DNA of 64,000 bases from Bacillota bacterium (GCA_023411375.1 JAEYOW010000041.1:1-64000); one strand, 5' to 3'. Shown: positions 27,018 to 35,032, counted from the stretch's first letter. Notes: generated by a model from the sequence alone, not told the origin. Made by a program: numbers and translations.

Positions 27018-27815
27018 AAGGCGCTGTGCGCGGGCAATCCCATGATTAAAGAGAAGATGGACTTGGACGTGGAGGTATCGCGTCTGCGGTTGCTTAAAGC
27101 CTCCCATCAAAGCCAGAAATACCGCATGGAGGATCGTCTGCTCAAGTACTTCCCCGAACAAACCGATCGTACACAGGGCTACATCACAGGCTTTCAGGCT
27201 GATATCACTCTCGCGGAGAAAACCATGCCGCAAAAAGGTGAGTTTGCAGGGATGGAAGTGCTGGGTCGTGTCTGTTCCGAGAAGGAGTCTGCCGGAACGG
27301 CGATCATCAACGCCTGCAAAGCCGTTAAAGATATGCAAAGCATTCCGCTGGGAAGGTATCGCGGCTTCGCCATGTCGCTATCCGTTGAGAACTTCGGAAA
27401 GGATCACATGCTGACGCTCAAAGGTACGATGAGCCACAAGGTTGCGCTGGGAAGCGATCCGCGTGGGAACATTCTGCGTATCGACCATGCGCTGGAAATG
27501 ATCTCCGAAAGGCTCTCCCAGGCACAATCCGAGCTGGACAATCTATGCCATCAGCGAGACGCCGCCAGGTTGGAGGTGGAAAAACCATTTCCACAGGAAG
27601 CGGAGCTTCAGGAGAAAAGCGCGCGGCTTGCCGAACTGGACACGGCGCTGAACATGGAGGCGGGGCCTGCTGCGGAACCCATCTGTGAAGAAGGGGACGC
27701 GGAACTGCCCGGCAATCCCGACAAGCCGTCCATACAGGCACGACTGGCAAAGGCGCAGGAAGAAACGGAGCCTTCCACCGAGCGAAAGCAGCATGGCTAT
27801 GAGGAAGTACGATGA
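27018..27815 (+). CDS. Giant methylase/helicase, exon 2 (C-terminal 265 residues)
   Basis: This exon reads KALCAGNPMIKEKMDLDVEV and continues the helicase protein after the intron. It holds a long helical region ('SRLRLLKASHQSQKYRMEDR'), a globular segment ('YRGFAMSLSVENFGKDHMLT') and a charged coiled coil to the stop. Family members have this tail fused in one frame. An ATG at 27042 could start a separate peptide, but no ribosome site precedes it, so splicing is the expected route. It ends with 'STERKQHGYEEVR'. Confidence 0.9.
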   Translation, partial: KALCAGNPMIKEKMDLDVEVSRLRLLKASHQSQKYRMEDRLLKYFPEQTDRTQGYITGFQADITLAEKTMPQKGEFAGMEVLGRVCSEKESAGTAIINACKAVKDMQSIPLGRYRGFAMSLSVENFGKDHMLTLKGTMSHKVALGSDPRGNILRIDHALEMISERLSQAQSELDNLCHQRDAARLEVEKPFPQEAELQEKSARLAELDTALNMEAGPAAEPICEEGDAELPGNPDKPSIQARLAKAQEETEPSTERKQHGYEEVR

Positions 27816-27819
27816 CAAG

Positions 27820-28056
27820 CTATGATTGCACCTCTTTATCACTGCGTTGCTGCCTCTGCTCTGCTTTCTTCCGGCGCTTCGCGTCAATCTCATGCAGCCA
27901 TTCGCTGACGGGCTCTTTCCACGATTCGCTTCGGCTGGGAATATCCTTCGTCAAGCTACGCGGATTCAGTCCCAGCCTCTTCGCCAACGCGATATCCTCG
28001 TTGCTCAACCGACACTTTTTCTACACATCCTGCCACATCTGTTCGCTGTAGGCCAT
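27820..28056 (-). pseudogene. Small conserved ICE protein with an in-frame stop
   Basis: The minus strand reads MAYSEQMWQDV, stop, KKCRLSNEDIALAKRLGLN and 'PRSLTKDIPSRSESWKEPV'. This is the short protein family found between the helicase and DUF3849 genes of these ICEs, in which the frame normally continues through this point. The TAG is at 28021-28023 and would be CAG or another sense codon in intact copies. GGGGGG lies about 7 bases before the ATG at 28056. Translation could restart at 28008 (MSNEDIALAKRLG) but no clear ribosome site is there. Confidence 0.65.
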
Positions 28057-28134
28057 CTTTATTCCCCCCGATCTGCTTATACATTAAGGTTATCACAAAC
28101 ATCATCCAAAAGAAACATAAGGAGGAATAACACC

Positions 28135-28647
28135 ATGAACCAAATCCCGTTATACAAACATACCGCCGAGTATGCCCGCGAGAATGGGGAGCTGGAAATT
28201 TACCGTGCGTCCCTGAACGCCAATATGGCTTGCAAGGAGGCCATTGAATCTGCCATTCGGAAGCATTTCGATGGGATGCACCTTGATAAGGGAGCGGTGT
28301 CGGAAGCTCTAAATGCCTACGGCATGGAGCGCACCTGTTATGTCGTTGCGAACTCTGTAAAACGAAAAAGCTGGGACGGGCGCTTCTCCCATGCCAATAA
28401 GGAGTGGGCTGATCAGTTTGAGATCGTGGAAACCGACAGACCCGATTATGAGAGTCGATGCCAATTTGTTGTAGAAAGCCATCCCGCAGTTTTCGATGGC
28501 TTTATCAACATATTGCGGCGGGAGCACCTTATGGAGCGGGAAAAACCACCCTCCCTTTACGCAGCGTTGGAAAAAGCGCGTGCGCAGGCAAAGCGCAGAC
28601 CACAAACACAGGCTAAAACAGCAAAACGGAAGGAGCCGGAACGATGA
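28135..28647 (+). CDS. DUF3849 domain protein
   Basis: This 170-residue protein begins MNQIPLYKHTAEYARENGEL and contains 'CKEAIESAIRKHFDGMHLD', 'VVANSVKRKSWDGRFSHANK' and 'VVESHPAVFDGFINILRRE', matching DUF3849 proteins of ICEs. The C-terminus is basic and Gln/Lys-rich. Function is unknown; the position before mobC suggests a link to DNA processing. AAGGAGGAA precedes the ATG at proper spacing, and the stop overlaps the mobC ATG by four bases. Confidence 0.82.
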   Translation: MNQIPLYKHTAEYARENGELEIYRASLNANMACKEAIESAIRKHFDGMHLDKGAVSEALNAYGMERTCYVVANSVKRKSWDGRFSHANKEWADQFEIVETDRPDYESRCQFVVESHPAVFDGFINILRREHLMEREKPPSLYAALEKARAQAKRRPQTQAKTAKRKEPER

Positions 28648-28979
28648 GACGTGTTAGGGATACGCCGCTGATGTTTTGGGTCACGCAGGCTGAGCGCGAG
28701 CTGATCTGCCGCAAAATGAGGCGGATCGGCACAAGCAATCTAAGCGCATATCTAAGGAAAATCGCTATCGATGGGTATGTTGTCAGTCTGGAGCTGCCGG
28801 AGCTGAAAGAGCTGATTTCGCTGCTGCGCCATTGCAGCAACAACCTAAACCAGCTCGCCAAACGCGCGAACGAAATGGGGCGTGTCTACGATGCTGATCT
28901 GGAGGATGTGCGACAAAATCAGGAGCGGCTTTGGCAGGCGGCGAACGCAATCCTCACCAAGCTTGCATCCATCAAATGA
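28644..28979 (+). CDS. mobC: MobC-like relaxosome accessory protein
   Basis: The 111-residue protein starts MRRVRDTPLMFWVTQAERE and has 'GTSNLSAYLRKIAIDGYVV', a ribbon-helix-helix-like region, and the MobC signature 'LLRHCSNNLNQLAKRANEMG'. MobC-type proteins bind oriT beside the relaxase and open the strands for nicking. The start overlaps the DUF3849 stop (ATGA). It is intact even though its relaxase partner downstream is truncated. Confidence 0.88.
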   Translation: MRRVRDTPLMFWVTQAERELICRKMRRIGTSNLSAYLRKIAIDGYVVSLELPELKELISLLRHCSNNLNQLAKRANEMGRVYDADLEDVRQNQERLWQAANAILTKLASIK

Positions 28980-29042
28980 TGCGAATATCGAGTTGATATG
29001 TTAAAATGCTTTCATACAACAAACGAGAAAGGCGGCGTTGCA

Positions 29043-29243
29043 ATGGGCTCCAGCAATAAGGTCTGCCCCAATTGTGGGCGAAAGATGAAGCAACAGTTTA
29101 TCGGTTTGCAACATTGCAGCTGTGGAATGAGCTGGAAAAAGGATATGGGTTTCTTTGAGCGCACCGGCGACATGGTCTTTGCGTTAGAGCGCAAAACCAT
29201 TGGCAAAAAGGTCAAGCAATGCCCCGTCATTCGGTATCGGTAA
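29043..29243 (+). CDS. Small zinc-ribbon protein
   Basis: The 66-residue product starts MGSSNKVCPNCGRKMKQQF and continues 'LQHCSCGMSWKKDMGFFER', giving a CxxC...CxC zinc-ribbon pattern. It is basic and probably binds nucleic acid or the relaxosome. No specific family is recognised. It sits between mobC and the relaxase gene. A GAAAGGCGG stretch precedes the ATG, a moderate ribosome site. Confidence 0.65.
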   Translation: MGSSNKVCPNCGRKMKQQFIGLQHCSCGMSWKKDMGFFERTGDMVFALERKTIGKKVKQCPVIRYR

Positions 29244-29305
29244 ACAAAGCATACTTACAGCGGTCTGCCATGCGCAGGCCGCCCTTTTTCTATGGAGGAA
29301 GCACT

Positions 29306-30136
29306 ATGGCCACCACGCGCATTATCTCCATGCATATCAATCAGGGTAAATCCGTTGCACAATGCCTGACGGCGCGGACAGCGTACGCCAAAAATCCGGA
29401 TAAGACACAGGACGGTGAATTGATCACCGCTTACGCCTGCGATGCGAAAACCGTCGACGCGGAATTTCTGTATGCCAAGCGGCAGTACCGTACTTTCACA
29501 GGCAGGGAGCAGAAAAATGATGTGATCGCCTATCAGATACGGCAATCCTTCAAGCCCGGAGAAGTCGCGCCCAATGAAGCAAACCGCTTAGGCTATGAGC
29601 TGGCCATGCGGTTTCTCAAAGGAAAGCACGCCTTTCTCGTAGCCACCCATTGCGACAAGCGGCATGTCCACAACCATATCATTTTCAACTCCACTACGTT
29701 GGACTGTCACGGTAAGTTTCGCGATTTTCTTGGCTCCGGCAAGGCCGTGGCGCGGCTTAGCGATCTGGTCTGCACGGAGCATCATTTGTCCGTGATCGGG
29801 AATCCGAAGCCCGGCAATCATAACTACAATAAGTGGCTGGGCGGCAATGCCAAGCCGTCTTATCGGGAACTGCTACGCACCACCATCGACGGCGTTTTGG
29901 CGAGGAAACCCGTTGATTTTGATGCATTCCTGAAGCTGGTGACGGAGTCAGGCTACACGGTTAAGAGCGGAGCGCATATCTCGTTTCGCGGTGCGGGGCA
30001 GAAGCAGAGTATTCGCCTCCGTTCGTTGGGGGAGGGATATTCGGAGGATGAGCTTCGCGCCGTGATCGCAGGCGAAAAGGAGCACACGCCGCACAAGAAA
30101 CATCAGTACTGTAACGGTGTAGATTATGTGTCATAA
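29306..30136 (+). pseudogene. ICE relaxase, C-terminus cut off by the prophage
   Basis: The first 268 or so residues are a VirD2/MobA-type relaxase: the nicking tyrosine in 'ARTAYAKNPDKT', the His triad in 'HCDKRHVHNHIIFN', and 'KFRDFLGSGKAVARLSD'. Family members continue for a further 150-250 residues of helical domain after a 'GEKxHTPxKK' motif. Here the match stops at HTPHKK and the frame ends after unrelated HQYCNGVDYVS at 30136. The break coincides with a TGT-type Mu end candidate at 30110. The nuclease domain may be folded but the helicase-coupling tail is absent. GGAGGAAG precedes the ATG. Confidence 0.88.
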
Positions 30137-30285
30137 CCCGGAAAGGTCGGGAAAGACCGGGAACCAGTAGGAACAAGACGGGTAAAACCCAAACGGCGCG
30201 GGCGATTGAGGGCCGTTGCTGTGAACGACCAAGCGGGTACAATGAAAAGTCGCGTGTGCGAATTGCTTGTCATGGAAATCACGAG

Positions 30286-30310
30286 GAGCTGCTGAAAGGC
30301 GGCTCTTTTT
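30286..30310 (+). terminator. Terminator-like hairpin at prophage left end
   Basis: GAGCTGC (30286-30292) pairs with GCGGCTC (30299-30305), and five T follow. It would stop transcripts entering from the ICE or a small RNA made in the left end. Confidence 0.6.
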
Positions 30311-30348
30311 GCGTTTTATCCGCATCAAACGGGCAGCGCGTTAAACGC

Positions 30349-30369
30349 GCGTTAGAAATCAGCTAACGC
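30349..30369. repeat. GCGTTAG inverted repeat at prophage left end
   Basis: GCGTTAG and CTAACGC are separated by seven bases. The same half-site appears twice as CTAACGCGTTA(G) at 41605-41637, so a common phage DNA-binding protein may recognise both places. Confidence 0.6.
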
Positions 30370-30570
30370 AGAGCACAAAAGGAATGTAGAGGATGAAAGC
30401 GCCCAGAAGGCACATGCCGCCATGGGCGTGTTTAACGCGAGAACAGCGAATATTGGGAAAGTTATTGGGAAAGTGAAAAAGTCAATAAAATAGCGCGCTT
30501 GCGGAAAAACAGGCGCGCCGGATTGAGAAAGTAAAGAAGTGTATAAAAATGCATGATATACGTATAAGTA

Positions 30571-31467
30571 TTAATCACCATTGATGAGGTGGACAACTCG
30601 CTCGGCGCGAATGATTTGCTCCATTGGATAAAACATCGGGTGATAATCAGGATTGTAGCTGCGAAGTTCGGCGGTATCTCCGCGATCATAAAACAGCTTA
30701 ACCACATACTCATCGGACACCAACCCATCAATATAGACAAGTGCGAGGCCGCCCTGCTCGGGGCAGGCGTTGCGCTGAACAACCACATAGCTGCCATCCT
30801 TGATGCGTGGCTCCATACTGTTGCCCTTAGCCTGAATGACCAGAAAGCGATCGTTACAGTATTTTGGGGGCACGGGAACACTATCCCGATCAGCAAGCTC
30901 ACTATAAAGCGGTTTGCCAGCCGCCGCCTGCCCGGAGACAGACTTACGATGCTCTTGTGCCGCAATATTAGCCTCCATGCCATAGCGCACCATTGTGCTC
31001 TGACGCTCCAGGTCGCGGATCACTGTTTCGTAACCCGGAAAAGCGGAATCGAAGGTCTGAGCCAGAGCTGCGATGGTTTTGCTGTTTGTCCCCCCGCGTT
31101 TAAGCTTATAAGCGATGTAGTTAATCATACGCATAATATCGGGGTTGTTAAACAGTGGCATCATCTCGCCATAGGCAGAGTAAACGGGCGAAAAAGCTTT
31201 TGTGATCTCCATAAAGTATGATGCATATGTCTTTTGCAGAGCGGCGGAGGTATCAAAATAAGGTTCGCCCTCTCCGAATCGCAGCCAGTTTTCGTCAACA
31301 GAAAACTCCCGGCAAACAGATTTGACAAGTAAATCGGACGGATCCCTATTATCATTCTCAACATTGGAAAATTGGGAACGGGAAACGCCGAGCGCAGCCG
31401 CCATCTGCACTTGCGTCATGCCTTGGCCCTTACGGATTTGCGTCAGACGCTCGCCGAATGTAGACAT
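30571..31467 (-). CDS. Prophage repressor, XRE helix-turn-helix plus S24/LexA-type peptidase
   Basis: This 298-residue CI-like repressor keeps the phage dormant. The helix-turn-helix is 'RLTQIRKGQGMTQVQMAAAL' with 'VSRSQFSNVENDNRDP'. The C-terminal S24 domain has the serine in 'GNSMEPRIKDGSYVVV' (about residue 215) and the lysine in 'SDEYVVKLFYD'. An 'AAAGKPL' segment before it is a likely Ala-Gly self-cleavage site, so SOS induction is expected. It faces away from the lytic genes with two operators between. AAAGGAGG precedes the ATG. Confidence 0.92.
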   Translation of the reverse strand: MSTFGERLTQIRKGQGMTQVQMAAALGVSRSQFSNVENDNRDPSDLLVKSVCREFSVDENWLRFGEGEPYFDTSAALQKTYASYFMEITKAFSPVYSAYGEMMPLFNNPDIMRMINYIAYKLKRGGTNSKTIAALAQTFDSAFPGYETVIRDLERQSTMVRYGMEANIAAQEHRKSVSGQAAAGKPLYSELADRDSVPVPPKYCNDRFLVIQAKGNSMEPRIKDGSYVVVQRNACPEQGGLALVYIDGLVSDEYVVKLFYDRGDTAELRSYNPDYHPMFYPMEQIIRAERVVHLINGD

Positions 31468-31504
31468 ATTTCCTCCTTTTGTTTCAGGGAATCACAAAAT
31501 CATA

Positions 31505-31533
31505 TTGACAAAGATTCAAAGAATCTTTATAAT
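31505..31533 (+). promoter_or_regulatory. Consensus early lytic promoter
   Basis: TTGACA (31505-31510) and TATAAT (31528-31533) are separated by exactly 17 bases, a perfect sigma-A promoter pointing into the Cro-like and transposase genes. Its spacer is almost entirely an operator palindrome, so repressor binding would block it directly. Confidence 0.9.
31510..31528. promoter_or_regulatory. Repressor operator O1
   Basis: AAAGATTCAAAGAATCTTT is a perfect palindrome with core GATTC-N3-GAATC, lying in the spacer of the early promoter. Confidence 0.85.
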
Positions 31534-31542
31534 AGCTATTGT

Positions 31543-31561
31543 GATGATTCTGTGAATCATC
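31543..31561. promoter_or_regulatory. Repressor operator O2
   Basis: GATGATTCTGTGAATCATC is a perfect palindrome sharing the GATTC-N3-GAATC core with O1. The centres are 33 bases apart, about three DNA turns, which suits cooperative binding on one face. Confidence 0.85.
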
Positions 31562-31629
31562 CCGATAGCTTATCACATAGCCATTATAACCAAATCCGCA
31601 AACCATGGCAATAGGAAGGAGATGTCCAA

Positions 31630-31860
31630 ATGGCTGCAAAGAGCACCACACCGTTGGCAAAGGCAGTAGACCGCAAACTGTATATTGCGGGAATGACGCG
31701 GGCTGATTTGGCAAGCGAGCTAAAAGTCAGCAACAACTATCTCAGCTACCTATTGACGGGACGGACACGGCCATCTATTGAGGTGTCCAACCGCATGGCA
31801 GAGATACTTGAAATGGACGGTCGGGAAATTCGCGAGCTGGTACTCAAAAGAGCAATGTAG
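31630..31860 (+). CDS. Cro/Ner-like XRE regulator
   Basis: The 76-residue product is almost entirely a helix-turn-helix: 'LYIAGMTRADLASELKVSNN' followed by 'YLSYLLTGRTRPSIEVSNR' and 'MAEILEMDGREIRELV'. As the first gene of the rightward operon it occupies the position of Mu Ner or lambda Cro and probably down-regulates the early and repressor promoters. AAGGAGATG lies 4-5 bases before the ATG. Confidence 0.85.
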   Translation: MAAKSTTPLAKAVDRKLYIAGMTRADLASELKVSNNYLSYLLTGRTRPSIEVSNRMAEILEMDGREIRELVLKRAM

Positions 31861-31871
31861 GAGGGAAAGAC

Positions 31872-32234
31872 ATGGAGGAATTTACGATTAAGGCGCTGTT
31901 TGACGATATCCGCAATAGCGTGGGGGTTTACCTCAACAAGAGCCGGACGGATGAGATCATCGGCGGGCTGCTGAAAAAGTACCACATCCTGATGACGGAC
32001 GCGGAGCTGCTGTCACTGGTAGAGGTGCGCGAGGTGGAGACCAACGCAGGAATCGGGCATAGCTTTTGCCCGCCGCCGCACCAGCACGAACGGCCCAGGG
32101 ACTTGTTTCAGGAGCGCCTTAACCGGCTGGCGGTGGAGGATAAAAAGACCTCGCTTACCATCGAGGAGCTAAACGACAGGCGGCATCACCACAGTACGGA
32201 TAAATTCAAGGCAATCAGCTGGGCGCTGAAATAA
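31872..32234 (+). CDS. Hypothetical early phage protein
   Basis: The 120-residue product starts MEEFTIKALFDDIRNSVGVY and contains 'RTDEIIGGLLKKYHILMTDA' and a His/Pro-rich centre 'GHSFCPPPHQHERPRD'. No family is recognised. AGGAGGGAAAG precedes the ATG, and the gene lies between the Cro-like gene and the transposase, 11 and 18 bases from them, so it belongs to the early operon. Confidence 0.7.
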   Translation: MEEFTIKALFDDIRNSVGVYLNKSRTDEIIGGLLKKYHILMTDAELLSLVEVREVETNAGIGHSFCPPPHQHERPRDLFQERLNRLAVEDKKTSLTIEELNDRRHHHSTDKFKAISWALK

Positions 32235-32252
32235 GGCAAAGGGGGCATTGAG

Positions 32253-34298
32253 GTGGAGAGGAGTTACATCAGCGTCGAGCTGGCCGCGCGGCTTTTGGGC
32301 CGCACTCCGCAGCATGTCCGGGCAAAATGCGCAGACGGGACAATGGAAGCCAAACGTATTGAGGGCGTTGCGGGCGGAAATGGCGGCATCGTGTACCGCG
32401 TGCCGCTGGACGCGCTGCCGTATGAGGCGCAAATCCTGTATTACAGCGGGATGAGCGAGCAGGCGCATGCCGAGGCCGCCGATCTGGTGGGCTACAGGGC
32501 CAGGTACGGCGAGGAGGCGCTGGGCGAGCTGCTGAAACAGCAGCAGGCGGTGCTGGCGGCGGAGGGCCTGCGCAAGGCTGGCGGACGCGGGGTGCAGGCG
32601 GAGCTTGCCAGGCTGGCAGAGGAATACGGCACGACGCTGCGCACGCTGTACCGCTGGGAAAAGAGCTATGCGGCGCAGGGCCTTAACGGACTGATGCGCA
32701 AGGGGCGCAGCGACGCGGGCATGCCGCGCACCATGTGCCTGGAGAGCCGCCGCCAGGTGATCGCCGAGTACCTGACGCCGGAACGGCGGGCGCAGGATAC
32801 CATCCTGCGTCATGTGCGGCAGCGGGCGCGGGAGCTGGGGCCGGGAGCGTGCGAGCATTGTCCCTACAGGCGCGGAAGCGACAACCGCGACGCGCTGGTG
32901 GGCACGGGCGAGCTTAAGCACTACCCGGAGTGCGACCGCGCCGGGCAAGGCATCCTGGTGCCGGATAACCGCAGCGCAATCAACCGCGTAATCGCGAGCC
33001 TCAGCCCGGAGGAAAAGACCTATATGCGAGTAGGCCGCAAGGCGTGGGAAGCTGCCCATATGGTGAAGGCGACGCGCGAGAAGCCAAAGGCCGTTAACGA
33101 GGTATGGTTTGGCGACCACGGCCAGTTTGACGTATTCTGCATCGACCATGACGGGCATGTGGTGCGCCCCTGGCTGACGGGCTGGTATGACGCGGGGAGC
33201 GGCTGCCTGGTGGGCTGGACGATCAGTACCAACCCCAACAGCCGGACGATCACCCAGGCATTTGTGCGGGCGGCGGCCAGAAAGGAGGGCAACCATTTTC
33301 GCGGCGTCCCGAAAATGGTCTATGTGGACAACGGCAAGGATTACCGCTGCGAGGCGCTGGAGGGCGGGACGATCCGCACGCGGGAGCTGGGGCAGCTTGA
33401 CCGGGATATCGGCAGCAATCCGCTGTATGAGGCGCTACAGGTGCAGGTGCTGCACGCCAAGGCATACCACGGCTGGGTGAAGCCCATCGAGCGGTTTTGG
33501 CGCACCATATGGGAGGGATACTGCCGGGAGCTGCCGGGCTACTGCGGCGGCTCGCCGGACAAGCGGCCCGAGAATTTTGAGCGGACGCTGCAAAAGCTGG
33601 CGCTGAGCGGGCAGCTTTTGACGCTGGATGAGCTGGCCTATCAATTCCAGAACGTGATCTTGCCCGCGTACCATAACGAGCCGCACAGCGGATATGAGGG
33701 CCGCAAGCCCATTGACCTGTACGACCTTCTGCCCCGCGCGCGGGATTACGTTCCGGCGTGGAGCGTGCTGGCGCTGGCGATGGATGAGATGGAGGAGCGC
33801 AAGGTATCGACGCAGGGCATCCGCTTCCGGGGGCGGCTGTACTGGAGTCCCAAGCTCATGCACATGGTCGGCGAGGAGGTTGTGATCCGATACGACCGGG
33901 ACAACCTGGACAGGCTCACGGTCTGCACGCGCAAGGGGCAATACATCTGCATGGCGGAACCCAAGGAGCTGATGCGGATGGTCGGAGAGGATCAGGGCAA
34001 GGTAGCTATCCATGTGGCGCTGCAAAAGGCCCAGGAGCAGGAGCTGCGCGATGCGATCCGGGCGCGCGGCGTAAGGCTTCCGGGCAAGCGGGCCAGCGGG
34101 CACATCTACTATGAGGCCGTGGACGAGAGCTACCAGGGCAACGGCAACATTGCCAGCGTGGCCGCCGAGATGGCCGCCCGCGACCGCGCGGCGCTTACCA
34201 AGGGCAAGGCCCAGCAGCGGCGGGTGGAGAGCGGCGAGGATCGCACGGGCGCGATGTTCCGCCGAATGTACGAGCAGATGATGGCTAAGGAGGGTTAG
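32253..34298 (+). CDS. muA-like: Mu-type transposase (MuA-like)
   Basis: This 681-residue DDE transposase should join the phage ends to target DNA for lysogeny and replication. An N-terminal winged-helix Mu DNA-binding region ('ISVELAARLLGRTPQHVRAK') precedes a second helix-turn-helix ('EYGTTLRTLYRWEKSYAAQG'). The catalytic core shows 'GDHGQFDVFCIDH', 'VYVDNGKDY' and 'KPIERFWRT', supplying D, D and E. The Mu C-terminal beta-barrel follows ('QGIRFRGRLYWSPKLM'), then a basic tail that in Mu contacts MuB. The start is GTG at 32253 with an AAAGGGGG site. Confidence 0.95.
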   Translation: MERSYISVELAARLLGRTPQHVRAKCADGTMEAKRIEGVAGGNGGIVYRVPLDALPYEAQILYYSGMSEQAHAEAADLVGYRARYGEEALGELLKQQQAVLAAEGLRKAGGRGVQAELARLAEEYGTTLRTLYRWEKSYAAQGLNGLMRKGRSDAGMPRTMCLESRRQVIAEYLTPERRAQDTILRHVRQRARELGPGACEHCPYRRGSDNRDALVGTGELKHYPECDRAGQGILVPDNRSAINRVIASLSPEEKTYMRVGRKAWEAAHMVKATREKPKAVNEVWFGDHGQFDVFCIDHDGHVVRPWLTGWYDAGSGCLVGWTISTNPNSRTITQAFVRAAARKEGNHFRGVPKMVYVDNGKDYRCEALEGGTIRTRELGQLDRDIGSNPLYEALQVQVLHAKAYHGWVKPIERFWRTIWEGYCRELPGYCGGSPDKRPENFERTLQKLALSGQLLTLDELAYQFQNVILPAYHNEPHSGYEGRKPIDLYDLLPRARDYVPAWSVLALAMDEMEERKVSTQGIRFRGRLYWSPKLMHMVGEEVVIRYDRDNLDRLTVCTRKGQYICMAEPKELMRMVGEDQGKVAIHVALQKAQEQELRDAIRARGVRLPGKRASGHIYYEAVDESYQGNGNIASVAAEMAARDRAALTKGKAQQRRVESGEDRTGAMFRRMYEQMMAKEG

Positions 34299-34299
34299 C

Positions 34300-34494
34300 A
34301 TGGAATTGGAATGCACGGTTGTGAGGGCCGTCCACGAGGGTGGATTGGTGTATGCGTGCGGGCGCTGGTACGCTGACGAGCGGCTGCGCGCGGTGGTCGG
34401 AATGCAGGTAAAGGTTACATTTGACGCCGATCAGCCGGAGAGCGTAACGGTCAGCGATGAGCACGGCGTAATATGCGAGGCATTGGAGGCGTAA
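34300..34494 (+). CDS. Small hypothetical early phage protein
   Basis: The 64-residue product MELECTVVRAVHEGGLVYAC is beta-rich and acidic, with 'VVGMQVKVTFDADQPESVTV'. No family is recognised. It begins two bases after the transposase stop, with its AGGAGG site inside the end of the transposase gene, so it is co-translated in the early operon. Confidence 0.65.
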   Translation: MELECTVVRAVHEGGLVYACGRWYADERLRAVVGMQVKVTFDADQPESVTVSDEHGVICEALEA

Positions 34495-34497
34495 GGG

Positions 34498-34824
34498 ATG
34501 TACACGAGATACAGGGACGAGCTGGGCACCCCGATCTATGAGGGCGACACGGTGCTGCTTACCGACCGGGACGGCAAGCAATACCTGGGCAAGGTGATCT
34601 TTGACGGCGATTTCGGCGGGTGGTGCATCCGCCTGGCCGCGTATGAGAGCCAATACAGCGGCACAGGCTGGGCGAGCATGGCCGGGTGCGTATTCTCGCC
34701 CATTCGGACGTTCAGGCAATTTAAGCGCCATTTCCGGCGCGGCCTGCGGCATGTGCGGGTGAGCTGCCGGGGGTATACGACGTTGATCTCCAATGTGCAT
34801 ATGGTCTATGCGCATGGACAGTAA
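34498..34824 (+). CDS. YopX-like early phage protein
   Basis: The 108-residue product begins MYTRYRDELGTPIYEGDTVL and continues 'RDGKQYLGKVIFDGDFGGW', resembling the start of YopX-type phage proteins, a beta-rich fold of unknown function. The C-terminal half is basic ('FRQFKRHFRRGLRHVRVSC') and may bind nucleic acid. The family assignment is tentative. It starts three bases after the preceding stop. Confidence 0.55.
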   Translation: MYTRYRDELGTPIYEGDTVLLTDRDGKQYLGKVIFDGDFGGWCIRLAAYESQYSGTGWASMAGCVFSPIRTFRQFKRHFRRGLRHVRVSCRGYTTLISNVHMVYAHGQ

Positions 34825-34836
34825 GGAGGGGCAGGC

Positions 34837-34983
34837 ATGGTATTGGCGATTGGGTTACTGGGACTGATGCTGGGATTATTTGTCGGCGCGGCATGGGCGA
34901 CCACGAAGTTTTTCATCAAGTTGCAAAGAGGCGAGCCGATTGCGTTTGACGGCAAGGTATACAGAGCGCGCCCGGATGAGTAG
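34837..34983 (+). CDS. Small single-helix membrane protein
   Basis: This 48-residue reading frame starts MVLAIGLLGLMLGLFVGAAW, one transmembrane helix, followed by a basic tail 'KLQRGEPIAFDGKVYRARPD'. A strong AAGGAGGGG site (34822-34830) precedes the ATG by 6 bases. The function is unknown. Confidence 0.6.
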   Translation: MVLAIGLLGLMLGLFVGAAWATTKFFIKLQRGEPIAFDGKVYRARPDE

Positions 34984-34995
34984 GCCCAAGGCCCA

Positions 34996-35032
34996 GCCCC
35001 GTGAAAGCCGGGGCCGCCCCTTCACCGGGGCG
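34996..35032 (+). repeat. Tandem GC hairpins in the early operon
   Basis: GCCCCG/CGGGGC (34996-35014) and CGCCCC/GGGGCG (35015-35032) form two adjacent stems without T runs between the membrane-protein gene and the next gene. They could stabilise or attenuate the early transcript. Confidence 0.55.

Larger units (their letters stand above)
121..30109 (+). mobile_element. Integrative conjugative element backbone (Tn1549/CTn type), interrupted
   Basis: The plus-strand gene order VirB4, NlpC/P60, DUF4315, DUF4366, TopB, YodL/DUF4316, transfer-assisting protein, giant methylase/helicase, DUF3849, MobC, relaxase is typical of the conserved transfer module of Clostridia ICEs. The integrase, attachment sites, VirB6/TrsC-like genes and coupling protein are not in the window, so the module is incomplete here. 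Four other mobile elements interrupt or abut it: the IS at 1-120, the transposon at 1005-7827, the intron at 24279-27017, and the prophage from about 30110. The left and right limits given are limits of visibility, not ends of the ICE. Confidence 0.85.
30137..30570 (+). other. Prophage left-end non-coding region
   Basis: These 434 bases contain no supported gene. They hold short GGTC-GGGAAA-GACC symmetry near 30146, a terminator-like stem (30286-30310), a GCGTTAG-N7-CTAACGC inverted repeat (30349-30369), a similar TTTAACGCGAGAAC near 30430, and AT-rich DNA before the repressor stop. Transposase-binding sites are expected here in a Mu-like phage, but no repeated 20-base consensus could be seen by eye. 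Confidence 0.55.

Noticed and set aside
30131..30328. A 65-codon minus-strand frame in the prophage left end
   Set aside because: No ribosome site or similarity; it covers a terminator-like stem.
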